Assembly: GCF_028728205.1 (NCBI RefSeq)
Contig: NZ_JAQYUU010000001.1
Location: 1,291,318-1,355,317 of the forward strand
DNA from: Clostridium sp. 'White wine YQ'
GTDB lineage: Bacteria > Bacillota > Clostridia > Clostridiales > Clostridiaceae
DNA: 64,000 bases
Reading direction: 5' to 3'
Shown here piece by piece: positions 8,629-16,912 of this stretch; the stretch's first letter is position 1; every line of letters begins with the position of its first letter. The notes under the pieces were generated by a model, which saw nothing but the letters and a program-made list of their open reading frames with translations, did not search any database and was not told where the DNA came from. A program made the position numbers and the translations under genes.

Positions 8629-9258
8629 TTAACTGTAAAATTGGGTAATAATAAGTTTTATTAAATTAGGGCTGATAAAAGTTTCAATAAATATTCCTAT
8701 ACCCAATAATATGGAAAAAATTATCAATATATTCCCAAACTCTCTCATTTCAAAAGATATTTTTTTACCTTTATTCCTTAAAGCTACCAACTTTCCTATT
8801 GACATATTTAAGAACATAGAACTAAAAAACAGCATTACCGGCACTATAATTATGTTCTGGGGAATTACGGCACCAATAGCTAGTCCAATACCTTTATATT
8901 CATAGGTAGTTAATAGAAATGAAAATGTAAACCCTACCGTGTACCCTTTCCAAAGGTTAGCTAATAGCAAAAAAGGAAAACCTAATATAAATATTCCGGA
9001 TATAAAAATTATTCCAAATAGTGTAAAATTACTTTTAAATGAGGATAGAAAAATTTCATTATAATTAATTGATTTATCTCCTAATGAAGAAATAAATGTT
9101 GAAAAATATTTATTTAATTCAGTTGTATTATTTTCTCCCATGTATTTAATAGTATAGGCACCTAAAACTACACCTATTGAAAAAAATAGAAAAGTTGCTA
9201 AATATGCCACTTTATTATTCCTTATGTTATCTTCCATTATATTTTTTATCTCACTCAT
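8629..9258 (-). CDS. spoIIM: Stage II sporulation protein M
   Basis: 209 residues, close to the 214 of Bacillus SpoIIM. Five hydrophobic segments are visible, near residues 20-40, 65-90, 98-120, 125-150 and 175-200. The central LANLWKGYTVGFTFSFLLTT and GLAIGAVIPQNIIIVP are typical of the DUF95/SpoIIM family. SpoIIM, with SpoIID and SpoIIP, drives septal wall thinning and engulfment and localises to the septal membrane of the mother cell. The ATG at 9258 is six bases from AGGAGG; two earlier in-frame starts overlap that site. A sigma-E-like promoter lies about 30-55 bases upstream. Confidence 0.92.
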   Translation of the reverse strand: MSEIKNIMEDNIRNNKVAYLATFLFFSIGVVLGAYTIKYMGENNTTELNKYFSTFISSLGDKSINYNEIFLSSFKSNFTLFGIIFISGIFILGFPFLLLANLWKGYTVGFTFSFLLTTYEYKGIGLAIGAVIPQNIIIVPVMLFFSSMFLNMSIGKLVALRNKGKKISFEMREFGNILIIFSILLGIGIFIETFISPNLIKLIITQFYS

Positions 9259-9284
9259 CATACCCCTCCTTGTTACCATAATTA

Positions 9285-9313
9285 TTTTTATGAGTACCCA
9301 TTAAGATTTATTC
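9285..9313 (-). promoter_or_regulatory. Candidate sigma-E promoter of spoIIM
   Basis: On the minus strand GAATAAA (9313 to 9307) and CATAAAAA (9292 to 9285) are separated by 14 bases, resembling the sigma-E pattern KMATATT-N14-CATACAMT with several mismatches. Bacillus spoIIM is sigma-E dependent. It lies just downstream of the T run that closes repeat R2 copy A. Confidence 0.35.
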
Positions 9314-9328
9314 TCTACATAATAAAAA

Positions 9329-9513
9329 AATTGCTAAGGCGATTATGAGCCGTCAATTTTTTTCTCGCATCTGCCTTTCCAAACGCATGTGAGGAAAAAC
9401 TGGCAGGCGACTAATTCTTTTTTTACTCTTTAGGGATATGAATTGAATCCTTAGATTATAATTCAAACTTATATTTTTATCACAACATTAAAATATTATA
9501 AATTCCTAAAGAG
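9329..9513 (-). repeat. Intergenic repeat R2, copy A (with 68-base insert)
   Basis: The core (9405-9513) aligns without gaps to 45045-45153, about 78% identical by hand count. Best-conserved blocks are TAATTCTTTTTT, ACTCTTTAGGGA, CTTAGATTATA and TAAATTCCTAAA. Its ends pair (CTCTTTAGG / CCTAAAGAG). Unlike copy B it has a second AGGCGAYTA motif, with 68 bases between motif starts. The insert folds into CTGCCTTTCC...GGAAA..GGCAG. The minus-strand end is a GC...GC hairpin plus seven T, like copy B. The 302-base gap 9259-9560 thus holds this element, the nudF terminator and a possible spoIIM promoter. Confidence 0.75.
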
Positions 9514-9521
9514 AAAAAAAA

Positions 9522-9550
9522 AATACAGACTCAAATTATGAGTCTGTATT
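9522..9550 (-). terminator. Intrinsic terminator of nudF
   Basis: Perfect stem AATACAGACTCA / TGAGTCTGTATT followed on the minus strand by nine T. It starts 11 bases past the nudF stop. Confidence 0.9.
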
Positions 9551-9560
9551 TTAAAACAGG

Positions 9561-10085
9561 TTAAATCATTGTATATAATAATGCTGCTAAAGTTTTGCCA
9601 TCCTTAATTATTCCTTGTTTTATCATATCTTTTAGTTCTTCTAAAGAATACTCTTTAACATTAATAAATTCGTCTTCATCACCTTGCTTAATTCCATTTC
9701 TTAAGTCTTTAGCAGAATATATATATAAATATTCATCGCAAAAACCAGGCGCAGTTGCAATTTTCCCTAAAAATTCTATATTATCTGACTTGTATCCAGT
9801 TTCTTCTTCTAGTTCCCTTTTTGCAGTATGCAAAGGATCTTCACCTTTATCTATTTTTCCTGCTGGAATTTCTAATGTTATTTCATCTAGCGGTTTTCTA
9901 TATTGTTCTACTAAAAGAATTTTATTATTATCTGTGAAAGCTATTATAGCTACTCCACCTGGATGTCTTAAAATATCTCTTGTCGCAATATTTCCATCTG
10001 GTAATAGTACTTCTACATTTTCATAAACCAAAAAACTACCCTTATGTATTAATGTGGTTTTTAATGTTTTTTCTATTAAATCCAT
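9561..10085 (-). CDS. nudF: ADP-ribose pyrophosphatase, Nudix family
   Basis: 174 residues. A complete Nudix box spans 76-97: Gly76, Glu82, Arg90-Glu91, Glu94-Glu95 and Gly97, with the upstream EIPAGK that marks ADP-ribose hydrolases. It converts ADP-ribose to AMP and ribose 5-phosphate in the cytoplasm. The ATG follows AGGAGA with normal spacing. The nudF-spoIIM-xerD order is the common clostridial arrangement. Repeat R1 copy 2 lies upstream and R2 copy A downstream, so the gene is bracketed by both intergenic repeat families. Confidence 0.92.
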   Translation of the reverse strand: MDLIEKTLKTTLIHKGSFLVYENVEVLLPDGNIATRDILRHPGGVAIIAFTDNNKILLVEQYRKPLDEITLEIPAGKIDKGEDPLHTAKRELEEETGYKSDNIEFLGKIATAPGFCDEYLYIYSAKDLRNGIKQGDEDEFINVKEYSLEELKDMIKQGIIKDGKTLAALLYTMI

Positions 10086-10167
10086 AACCTATCTCCTTAA
10101 CTTTAGCCATATAAGTACTCGATTGCTATTAATATTAAAAAGCCAATTTATGCTATTATTTTTCTTA

Positions 10168-10271
10168 TATAGGGTTTTAAGTTCAACTATTAACTTATTC
10201 ATGCCTGAAAATGTCTAGAAGCCGACATTTTCAAACAAGTATAAGTTAAGTTTCCTATAAAAAACCCTATA
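10168..10271 (-). repeat. Intergenic structured repeat R1, copy 2 (full form)
   Basis: A 104-base element with three nested stems. The outer pair is TATAGGGTTTT / AAAACCCTATA (11 bp), the middle pair TTAACTTAT / ATAAGTTAA (9 bp), and the inner pair TGAAAATGTC / GACATTTTCA (10 bp) around an eight-base loop. It is strongly similar to 57278-57380 and, without the inner stem, to 1662-1734. Its right end overlaps the TAG of the gene at 10267-10485, so on the minus strand it forms that gene's 3' region. It fills most of the space before nudF. Confidence 0.85.
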
Positions 10272-10485
10272 GTTGTTCAATAGAAGAAATATGACTAGTA
10301 TGAACTGCAGTATTCATATCAATATTAAAAAACTTATTGGTTTTTTTATTAATTGAAATTATATTTCCAGCTTCATCTTTAACTTCTTCCTTTTCATAAC
10401 AGATATCTATTATATCAGATACAGTTATATTTTCATTACTCAAAACATATTCTTTACCACTGTCCATTATTAATTTTACAGCCAT
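10267..10485 (-). CDS. Small protein of unknown function
   Basis: 72 residues, start MAVKLIMDSGKEYVLSNENI; supported by a GGAGGGG ribosome site and Clostridium-like codon use. No membrane segment, signal peptide or Cys cluster. Predicted mixed beta/alpha with an acidic centre (YEKEEVKDEAG). I do not recognise the family. It precedes nudF and follows a 155-residue unknown gene in the interval between spo0A and nudF. Its stop codon is contained in the right end of repeat R1 copy 2, so the repeat would form the 3' end of its mRNA. Confidence 0.6.
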   Translation of the reverse strand: MAVKLIMDSGKEYVLSNENITVSDIIDICYEKEEVKDEAGNIISINKKTNKFFNIDMNTAVHTSHISSIEQL

Positions 10486-10562
10486 AAAAACCCCTCCACT
10501 TTATACTTATATATTATTCATTTAATCTTTTCAATAACCTTTATAATTTATAATTTAATATT

Positions 10563-11030
10563 TCATTTTATAAGCTCTTCTAAAGCCTTAATCTGTTTCT
10601 CTTTATTTTTTATCGCTAACGACAATATTCTGTATGTTTCAGATTTTACATCCTTTTCGCTTTTTACAAATCTTCCTTGAACGTCTATAAATAATGCCTT
10701 AAGATCTTTGTTAAGATTAAGAGAAGATAACAAAAATTCATTTACATTATGAATTTCTGGCACATCAAGTTTTTTGCTGAATTCATTAATTATGAAGGCT
10801 ATTTTGTCATAAACATAAAAGTCTATTTCATCTAATTCTAATCCCTTAGCTTCCTCTTTAACAGCCTCATAATACTCGATGGTCTTTTTAACTTGTTTAA
10901 TTAATACCTTTGATATAACTTTTATAGAAGGAACTTCAGCATTCTCTTTAGCTATATTTTCATACATTTTTATTCTTCTCTGATCAATTAAAATTGCTTT
11001 ATCAATTAAATCAATTACGTTATATGCCAT
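10563..11030 (-). CDS. Helical protein of unknown function between spo0A and nudF
   Basis: 155 residues, nearly all alpha-helical and strongly charged, beginning MAYNVIDLIDKAILIDQRRI. There is no signal peptide or membrane span. The pattern of four to five long helices (IKVISKVLIKQVKKTIEYYE, then KIAFIINEFSKKL, and a Lys/Glu-rich C-terminal helix) could be a ferritin-like or coiled-coil bundle, but no iron-binding EXXH pair is evident. It has a GGAGG ribosome site. It follows a 427-base non-coding gap after spo0A, so it probably has its own promoter. No function assigned. Confidence 0.7.
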   Translation of the reverse strand: MAYNVIDLIDKAILIDQRRIKMYENIAKENAEVPSIKVISKVLIKQVKKTIEYYEAVKEEAKGLELDEIDFYVYDKIAFIINEFSKKLDVPEIHNVNEFLLSSLNLNKDLKALFIDVQGRFVKSEKDVKSETYRILSLAIKNKEKQIKALEELIK

Positions 11031-11457
11031 ATTTCCTCCACCTTTATTTTTTTGACTTTATCTTTTGTAACTTTAAACATCATTAGTAATATGCTTTTGT
11101 ATAAAAAATACATATATAAAACTAATACAAAGTAAAATTTAGCTATTTAATTCTAATCCTAAAAAGTTAAAACATCAACACTTTTTCTCATTTTTATTAA
11201 TTGACTTGCGTTAATAAAATAATACTGGCATTTAAAGTTAACTTATTTAAATATAGCTTTTAAGCTTTTAATTTGATTTTCTATCATACAATAAAACATC
11301 CCCTATCTTCTTAATCAATTGAATAACTAACTAAGATAACAAGGGATGTTTTTCTCTTATATCCTCAAATATGTTGCAAAATTTAGATTTAATTTAATAA
11401 TTATTGCTTTTTATCTTAGCACTCTATACCCTCTAAAAAATTGCTATGCATTACTTT
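11031..11457. other. 427-base intergenic gap between spo0A and the 155-residue gene
   Basis: No convincing ORF or RNA gene seen on either strand. The spo0A-proximal part holds a long hairpin (11295-11352) that probably ends the spo0A transcript. The rest is A/T-rich and presumably carries the promoter for the minus-strand gene at 10563-11030. Confidence 0.5.
11295..11352 (-). terminator. Probable spo0A terminator hairpin
   Basis: ACATCCC and TATCTT pair with AAGATA and GGGATGT around a long loop. T runs follow on the plus strand (TTTTTCTCTT) and more weakly on the minus strand (TTTTATTG). It lies about 105 bases past the spo0A stop. Confidence 0.45.
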
Positions 11458-12273
11458 TTAACTTACTTTGTTTTTAAGCCTTAACTTATCAGCTACCATT
11501 GCAATAAATTCACTGTTTGTTGGCTTGCCTTTGTCGTTGTGTATTGTATACCCAAATAGCTTGTTAATAGTATCTACTTGACCTCTTCCCCAAGCTACTT
11601 CAATTGCATGTCTTATTGCTCTTTCTACTCTGGAAGCAGTAGTATTATACTTCTTCGCAATAGATGGATATAATTCCTTTGTCACTGCAGATAATAATTC
11701 CATATCATTAACAACCATAGTGATTGCTTCTCTTAAATACATATATCCCTTAATATGAGCTGGAACTCCAATTTCATGGATAATATTTGTTATTTCTGTT
11801 TCAAGATCGATTGGTTCTTTTCTAGTTTCTAATTTTACTTCTTGAGATTCTGCTACAGGCATTTTTTTCTTAACATCTTCACTTGAGATTGTATTATTAA
11901 ACATTTGTCTTATTCTCTTAGTGAAAACATCCATATCAAAAGGCTTTACTACATAGTAATCTGCACCTAGTGTAATAGCTCTTTGAGTTATCTTATCTTG
12001 TCCAACTGCACTTAATACAATAATTCTTGGCATTGGATCTAAATCCATTGCTCCTAGTCTCTCTAGAACTCCTAGTCCATCAAGATGAGGCATAATAATA
12101 TCCAAAACTACCAAATCTGGCTTCTTTTCTTGGATCAACTTTAAAGCCTCTATTCCATCTTTAGCAATTCCTGTAACAATAATATCCCTTTGGTTTAATA
12201 GATAGTCATTTAAAATATTACAGAATTCTTTGTTGTCATCTGCTATTAAAACTGATATTTTTGAGTTTTGCAT
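11458..12273 (-). CDS. spo0A: Sporulation master response regulator Spo0A
   Basis: 271 residues. The N-terminal receiver domain (about 5-125) has the acidic pair in LIADDNKEF, the phospho-acceptor Asp in [12 protein letters not shown], a Ser switch (VVLSAVGQD) and Lys in VVKPFD. A linker precedes the C-terminal Spo0A DNA-binding domain (about 150-270), whose recognition region is [20 protein letters not shown]. When phosphorylated it binds 0A boxes and switches cells to sporulation and, in many clostridia, solventogenesis or toxin control. AAAGGAAG precedes the ATG. spoIVB lies upstream, as in most spore formers. A sigma-H-type promoter overlapping an 0A box precedes it, indicating autoregulation. 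Confidence 0.97.
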   Translation of the reverse strand: MQNSKISVLIADDNKEFCNILNDYLLNQRDIIVTGIAKDGIEALKLIQEKKPDLVVLDIIMPHLDGLGVLERLGAMDLDPMPRIIVLSAVGQDKITQRAITLGADYYVVKPFDMDVFTKRIRQMFNNTISSEDVKKKMPVAESQEVKLETRKEPIDLETEITNIIHEIGVPAHIKGYMYLREAITMVVNDMELLSAVTKELYPSIAKKYNTTASRVERAIRHAIEVAWGRGQVDTINKLFGYTIHNDKGKPTNSEFIAMVADKLRLKNKVS

Positions 12274-12320
12274 AACATTCTTCCTTTCAATTTATCTACC
12301 ATAATTTTACATTAATTATT

Positions 12321-12346
12321 ATTCGACAAAGGTTATTAGTTTCCTT
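12321..12346 (-). promoter_or_regulatory. spo0A promoter: sigma-H motif overlapping an 0A box
   Basis: Minus strand: AAGGAAAC (12346 to 12339) and CGAAT at the -10, with about 12 bases between the elements, match the sigma-H pattern RnAGGAwWW-N11/12-RnnGAAT. The 0A-box core TGTCGAA (12328 to 12322) overlaps the -10. It lies about 50 bases before the spo0A ATG. Confidence 0.7.
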
Positions 12347-12485
12347 CTAAATTATAATAAAAATTTATTTTTTTATAGAATTACTACTGTTTTAATTAAA
12401 TTATAACATATATTAAAAAATTATTACTATATTTTTATAAAAATTATACAAATAACTCTATTAAATATTATCCATAAAAATAAAA

Positions 12486-12519
12486 AGGTTCATATGTTTT
12501 TTTATTTACATATGAACCT
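12486..12519 (-). terminator. Intrinsic terminator of spoIVB
   Basis: Eleven-base perfect stem AGGTTCATATG / CATATGAACCT followed by TTTTTATTTTT on the minus strand, 12 bases past the spoIVB stop. Confidence 0.9.
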
Positions 12520-12530
12520 CTTTTCTACTA

Positions 12531-13703
12531 TTATTTTAATATGTTTGAATCTTGAAGCATCCACTCGATATATATACCATAACCAACCTCTGGGTTATTT
12601 ATTAATACGTGTGTTACTGCTCCTATTAACTTTCCATTTTGAATAATTGGTGAACCACTCATTCCTTGAACTATACCACCTGTCTTTGAAAGTAATCTTG
12701 TGTCAGTTACCTTTATTATCATACTTTTAGGACCAGGTTTATCTTGCACAAGCAATTTACTTATTTCAATGTCATATAACTGAGGACCATTTTCATCAAT
12801 TGTAGTAAGAATTTGTGCTTTACCTTCTTTTATTTCATTTCTTAATGCTATCTTCATAGGCTTATTATTTATATACTGATTATTTTCTTTTAATTCTCCA
12901 AATATTCCACAGTATGTATTTTGATTTATTGTTCCTAATGGTTCGTTTTCTTCAACAAAAATTCCTCGTAATTCACCTGGGGCACCCTTTTCGCTTTTTC
13001 TTAAGTTTATTATTGATGATTTAAGTAAACTTCCACTTTTTATTTCTATAATAGAATTCGTATCTCCATCAATAATCGCATGACCTAGTGCTCCATACTT
13101 ATTGGTTTTCTTATCATAAAATGTTAATGTACCTACACCAGCTGTTGAATCTCTAACCCACAAACCAATTTTATACTTATTGTCTACTGAGGATTTAACT
13201 CTAGTTATTTGCTTATTTATCTTTTTTCCTGACTTACTTATCTCAAAATCTAACTTATCATCCCTGCTATTACTAACTTTTCTTATTAGATCTTGAGAGT
13301 CTTCAACCTCTTCATTGTTTATTCTTAATATTACATCTCCTATTTCTATTCCTTCTTCTTTAGCTGGCGATACTACTTTATTTTCTTCGATTTGTATATC
13401 TGAATAACCTACTACCAATACACCTTTTGAGGATAGCTTTATTCCTACAGGAACGCCTCCAGGATAAACTTGAATTTTATCGGAATCTTTTAAGCTTACT
13501 TTATTAACTGTTAAGCTATTTAATGAACTTGTTAGCTTATTATTTATTCCGGCATCAGTTGGTAAAAATGCCATTTGAGAATTACCATTCGACGAACTAA
13601 ATAAACTCTTATCTATCCCACTTCCTATATTTAAGTTAACCATTAATAGAAGTATTAGGGGAGCGAAAACTAAATTTTTCAAAGATTTTTTTTGATTTTT
13701 CAT
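12531..13703 (-). CDS. spoIVB: SpoIVB serine peptidase
   Basis: 390 residues. One N-terminal membrane segment (about 10-28) is followed by a PDZ domain (about 80-180, with EEGIEIGDVILRINNEEV). The S55 peptidase domain has its catalytic His in GALGHAIIDGD and Ser in GMSGSP (347-352). In Bacillus, SpoIVB is secreted from the forespore into the intermembrane space, where it cleaves SpoIVFA to trigger sigma-K activation. Clostridia often lack the full SpoIVF/sigma-K pathway, so the target here is uncertain. The ATG follows GGAGGAG. Its position directly upstream of spo0A is conserved across spore formers. Confidence 0.95.
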   Translation of the reverse strand: MKNQKKSLKNLVFAPLILLLMVNLNIGSGIDKSLFSSSNGNSQMAFLPTDAGINNKLTSSLNSLTVNKVSLKDSDKIQVYPGGVPVGIKLSSKGVLVVGYSDIQIEENKVVSPAKEEGIEIGDVILRINNEEVEDSQDLIRKVSNSRDDKLDFEISKSGKKINKQITRVKSSVDNKYKIGLWVRDSTAGVGTLTFYDKKTNKYGALGHAIIDGDTNSIIEIKSGSLLKSSIINLRKSEKGAPGELRGIFVEENEPLGTINQNTYCGIFGELKENNQYINNKPMKIALRNEIKEGKAQILTTIDENGPQLYDIEISKLLVQDKPGPKSMIIKVTDTRLLSKTGGIVQGMSGSPIIQNGKLIGAVTHVLINNPEVGYGIYIEWMLQDSNILK

Positions 13704-13731
13704 TTTTTCTCCTCCTTTCGCCTCTATCTTT

Positions 13732-13760
13732 AAATTACCCTTGTATAGATTACAATATGC
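13732..13760 (-). promoter_or_regulatory. Possible forespore (sigma-F/G) promoter of spoIVB
   Basis: Minus strand GCATA (13760 to 13756), 15-base spacer, GGGTAATTT (13740 to 13732). The -10 differs from the sigma-F pattern GGnnAnAnT at one required base. Bacillus spoIVB is read by sigma-F and sigma-G. Weak match. Confidence 0.25.
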
Positions 13761-13821
13761 TGTGATAACTTTGTTATAAAGTCAAAAATATTATAGTTAT
13801 CCCTTAAATTTTCTAAAAAAT

Positions 13822-13848
13822 AAAACTGATAACAATGTTATCAGTTTT
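13822..13848 (-). terminator. Intrinsic terminator of recN
   Basis: AAAACTGATAACA / TGTTATCAGTTTT inverted repeat followed by TATTTTTTAG on the minus strand. It separates the recN operon end from spoIVB. Confidence 0.85.
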
Positions 13849-13870
13849 ATTTTGGCTATTTTTGCTAATT

Positions 13871-15571
13871 TTATGCATTTTTTATTTCCATTTTATCTTT
13901 TAAAGCATCTGCCATTTTTATTATTTCTTTTGAATGTTCAATGGTAACCTTAGTAATTTCAGCTCCACCAATCATCTTAGCTATTTCATTAATTTTTTCA
14001 TCTTTATTTAATATTTTGATATTTGAATAAGTTTTGCCCATTTTTTCTTCTTTAGTTATATAGTAGTGACTATCAGATAAACATGCTATCTGTGGCAGAT
14101 GTGTGATACATAGAACCTGATGCCTATTTGAAATTTCATATATTTTTTCACCAACAGCCTGTGCTATTCTTCCACTAATTCCAGTATCTATTTCATCGAA
14201 TATTATTGTTTCAATATTATCCTTTTCAACAAATACAGCTTTCAATGCTAGCATTATTCTTGATAACTCTCCACCTGATACTATCCTATCTAAAGACTTC
14301 AAAGGTTCACCAATATTTGTAGAAATTAAAAACGTAACTATATCTTTTCCTTTATAGTTAAAATTCTTATCTTCGTCTATTGAAATCTTAAAGGTGCATT
14401 TTTCAAGCCCCAAAAACTTCAATTCCTTTGATATTTTTTCTTCTAAATATTTTGCAAATATTATTCTCTTTGTCCTAATTTTATCCGTTATTTTATGTAA
14501 TTCTTCAATTATTTTATTGTTTTCTTTTTCTAATAATTTTACCTTTTCTTCAATATTTATCATATCATCATATTGTTTTTTAATTTTCTCATAGTAAGAT
14601 AAAATCTCTTCAATTGAAGGACCATATTTCTTTTTATATCCAGCAATTTTGTAAAGTCTTTCATTTATATAAGACAACTCATCTTCATCATAAACAACAT
14701 CTTCTATAAGTGCACCTATTTCTCTAGAATTTTCTTCTAATAAATAAAATGCCTCATTTATGCTTTCATTTATTTCTTTTATTTTAGAAATATGTTTCTC
14801 TACACTTGTCAATTCTTGTACAACATGACCTATATTATCTAATATTGATTTACCATCCATTTGATCTTTCAGTAGAGAATATGAGCTATTTAGTGCTAAA
14901 CGTATCTTCTCTGCATTTGATAATACACTTAGCTTTTCTTTAAGCTCCTCTTCTTCATTTTCTTTTAATTTTCCCTCTTCAATATCACTTATTTGATACT
15001 TTAAATAATCAATTAGTTTATCTTTATCTTCAACACCAACTAATTTTCGTATTTCATTTTCTATATTTAAGCTCTTACTTCTAAGTTCCCTATAATCATC
15101 TATAAGTGTGTATAGACTATCATCTCCAAAGCTATCTAAATAAGTGATATGCTTATTTTTATCTAATAAGTTTTGATTTTCATGTTGTCCATGTATATCA
15201 ATAATCTTTTCAGATATTTTTTTCAAATTCGAAATAATTATACTCTTACCATTTACTTTAGTAATACTTCTGCCATTTATAAATGACTCTCTAGAAATTA
15301 TTATTACTTCGTTTATATCTATACCATTTTCAAGTAAAATTTCATTTACCTTTTCATTTTCTACTGAAAAAATTGCTTCAACATAAGCCTTTTCTTCTCC
15401 AGTACGAATAATATCCTTATTAAATTTTCCACCTAATACAAAGTTTATCGCATCAATTAAAATTGATTTTCCAGCACCTGTTTCACCTGAAATTATATTA
15501 AATCCATCTGAAAAATCTACAGTCATTTTTTCTATTAACGCAAAATTTTTAATACTTAATTGTAATAGCAT
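13871..15571 (-). CDS. recN: DNA repair protein RecN
   Basis: 566 residues, the normal size for this SMC-like ATPase that binds double-strand break ends and promotes recombination repair. Walker A is SGETGAGKS (about 28-36). A long coiled-coil central section (about 160-350) follows. The ABC signature is SGGELSRIMLAL, Walker B is TIIFDEID, and a His switch lies in CITHLPQIA. The ATG is served by AAGGTGGTG. It is last in the dxs-tlyA-nadK-argR-recN run, 18 bases from argR, and ends at a strong terminator before spoIVB. Confidence 0.96.
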   Translation of the reverse strand: MLLQLSIKNFALIEKMTVDFSDGFNIISGETGAGKSILIDAINFVLGGKFNKDIIRTGEEKAYVEAIFSVENEKVNEILLENGIDINEVIIISRESFINGRSITKVNGKSIIISNLKKISEKIIDIHGQHENQNLLDKNKHITYLDSFGDDSLYTLIDDYRELRSKSLNIENEIRKLVGVEDKDKLIDYLKYQISDIEEGKLKENEEEELKEKLSVLSNAEKIRLALNSSYSLLKDQMDGKSILDNIGHVVQELTSVEKHISKIKEINESINEAFYLLEENSREIGALIEDVVYDEDELSYINERLYKIAGYKKKYGPSIEEILSYYEKIKKQYDDMINIEEKVKLLEKENNKIIEELHKITDKIRTKRIIFAKYLEEKISKELKFLGLEKCTFKISIDEDKNFNYKGKDIVTFLISTNIGEPLKSLDRIVSGGELSRIMLALKAVFVEKDNIETIIFDEIDTGISGRIAQAVGEKIYEISNRHQVLCITHLPQIACLSDSHYYITKEEKMGKTYSNIKILNKDEKINEIAKMIGGAEITKVTIEHSKEIIKMADALKDKMEIKNA

Positions 15572-15589
15572 CTTACACCACCTTACAAT

Positions 15590-16042
15590 TTACTCATTAA
15601 TTAACTTTCTTAAACTACTTACTATCTCTTCTGCATTTTCAATTGTTCTAACAAGTATGAAAATCGTATTATCTCCTGCAATTGTTCCTGCTATATCTTT
15701 ATAATCCAATGTATCTAATGCCTCTGCTGCAGCATTTGCTGAGCCAGATATGGTTTTCACTACTACAATCTTATCTACATTTTCTACATGTAAAACAGAA
15801 TTTTTTAATATTGATGTAAGCTTATCAACTATTGAATTTTTATCATTGGTAGGCATAACGTATTTATATCTTCCAGATGAACTTTGAACCTTAATTAATT
15901 TTAAAAGTTTAATATCCCTAGATACTGTAGCTTGTGTTACATCAAATCCAGCATCTTTCAAAGCTTCTGCTAATTCTTCTTGAGTTTCTATATCTACCTC
16001 TTTAATAATCTCAAGTATTTTCTGATGTCTATTAGATTTCAT
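15590..16042 (-). CDS. argR: Arginine repressor ArgR/AhrC
   Basis: 150 residues. An N-terminal winged helix (about 1-70: [10 protein letters not shown]...TQEELAEAL...[13 protein letters not shown]) and a C-terminal hexamerisation/arginine-binding domain with [10 protein letters not shown] and [10 protein letters not shown]. It represses arginine biosynthesis and activates catabolism when arginine is bound. The ATG at 16042 is chosen because AAGGTG lies six bases upstream. This gives an 11-base overlap with the end of nadK, indicating translational coupling. The nadK-argR-recN order is a conserved Firmicutes arrangement. Confidence 0.95.
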   Translation of the reverse strand: MKSNRHQKILEIIKEVDIETQEELAEALKDAGFDVTQATVSRDIKLLKLIKVQSSSGRYKYVMPTNDKNSIVDKLTSILKNSVLHVENVDKIVVVKTISGSANAAAEALDTLDYKDIAGTIAGDNTIFILVRTIENAEEIVSSLRKLINE

Positions 16043-16895
16043 CATCATCACCTTCACAATAATTATTTGTATTTAAAAGTTTAGTCTTAAGTAATTTAAA
16101 ATAATCATAGTCATTAAATAAAAGTATCTTACAATTACTATCAGATCTTTTTATCTTAACTTTTTGCTCTTTGTCTAACTTTATAGCTTTCTGTCCATCT
16201 ATTGAAAGATATATTTCTTCATCATAGCTTTCACTTAAAATAGTTATTTCCGAGCTGCTTTTTAAGATAATTGGGTGCATATTCTTTGTATGCGGACATA
16301 TAGGAGTTAAAAGTATTATGTCTAATGTAGGAAAAATTAGTGGCCCACCTGCTGAAAATGAGTATGCTGACGATCCTGTTGGTGACGCAACAATTATTCC
16401 ATCTCCTTTAAAAGATGTGAATTCAACTCCATCAACAAAAATCGTAAACTTCCCCATTCTAGAAAGTGTTCCCCTCGCAATTACTAAATCATTTAGAGCT
16501 ATTCGAGTAAATTCTTCTCCTGCTTTTAAAAGACTTCCTTGTAACATAATTCTATCTTGAATAAAATAATCCTCTTTTTTAAGCTTATCAATTATATTAT
16601 CCAAGTCAGTTATATCTGCAGAAGTTAAAAATCCTAAGTTTCCGATATTTATTCCTATAACTGGACACTTAATATAACCATTTAGTCTTCTAGAAGCCCC
16701 TATCAATGTTCCATCTCCACCTAATACAACAAGCAAATCTAAATCTTCATCTAATTTTTCTATAAGATTTTCAGAATTATATGCCACTTGCACCTGTGAA
16801 TTTTCATATGCTTTATTTAATTTTGTAACAACTTCATCCAATATCTTTCCATCTTTGTCTTTTGAAGGATTAATGATTACCCCTATTTTTTTCAT
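16032..16895 (-). CDS. nadK: NAD kinase
   Basis: 287 residues, phosphorylating NAD to NADP in the cytoplasm. The nucleotide-binding motif GGDGT is at 59-63, followed by [11 protein letters not shown] and the [19 protein letters not shown] segment that contacts NAD. An acidic, Asp-rich tail (EGDDDEI) arises from the reading frame shared with the argR ribosome site. A GGAG ribosome site precedes the ATG, 18 bases from tlyA. All family motifs are present, and nothing unusual beyond the overlap. Confidence 0.95.
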   Translation of the reverse strand: MKKIGVIINPSKDKDGKILDEVVTKLNKAYENSQVQVAYNSENLIEKLDEDLDLLVVLGGDGTLIGASRRLNGYIKCPVIGINIGNLGFLTSADITDLDNIIDKLKKEDYFIQDRIMLQGSLLKAGEEFTRIALNDLVIARGTLSRMGKFTIFVDGVEFTSFKGDGIIVASPTGSSAYSFSAGGPLIFPTLDIILLTPICPHTKNMHPIILKSSSEITILSESYDEEIYLSIDGQKAIKLDKEQKVKIKRSDSNCKILLFNDYDYFKLLKTKLLNTNNYCEGDDDEI

Positions 16896-16912
16896 AAAAT
16901 CTCCAATCTATT

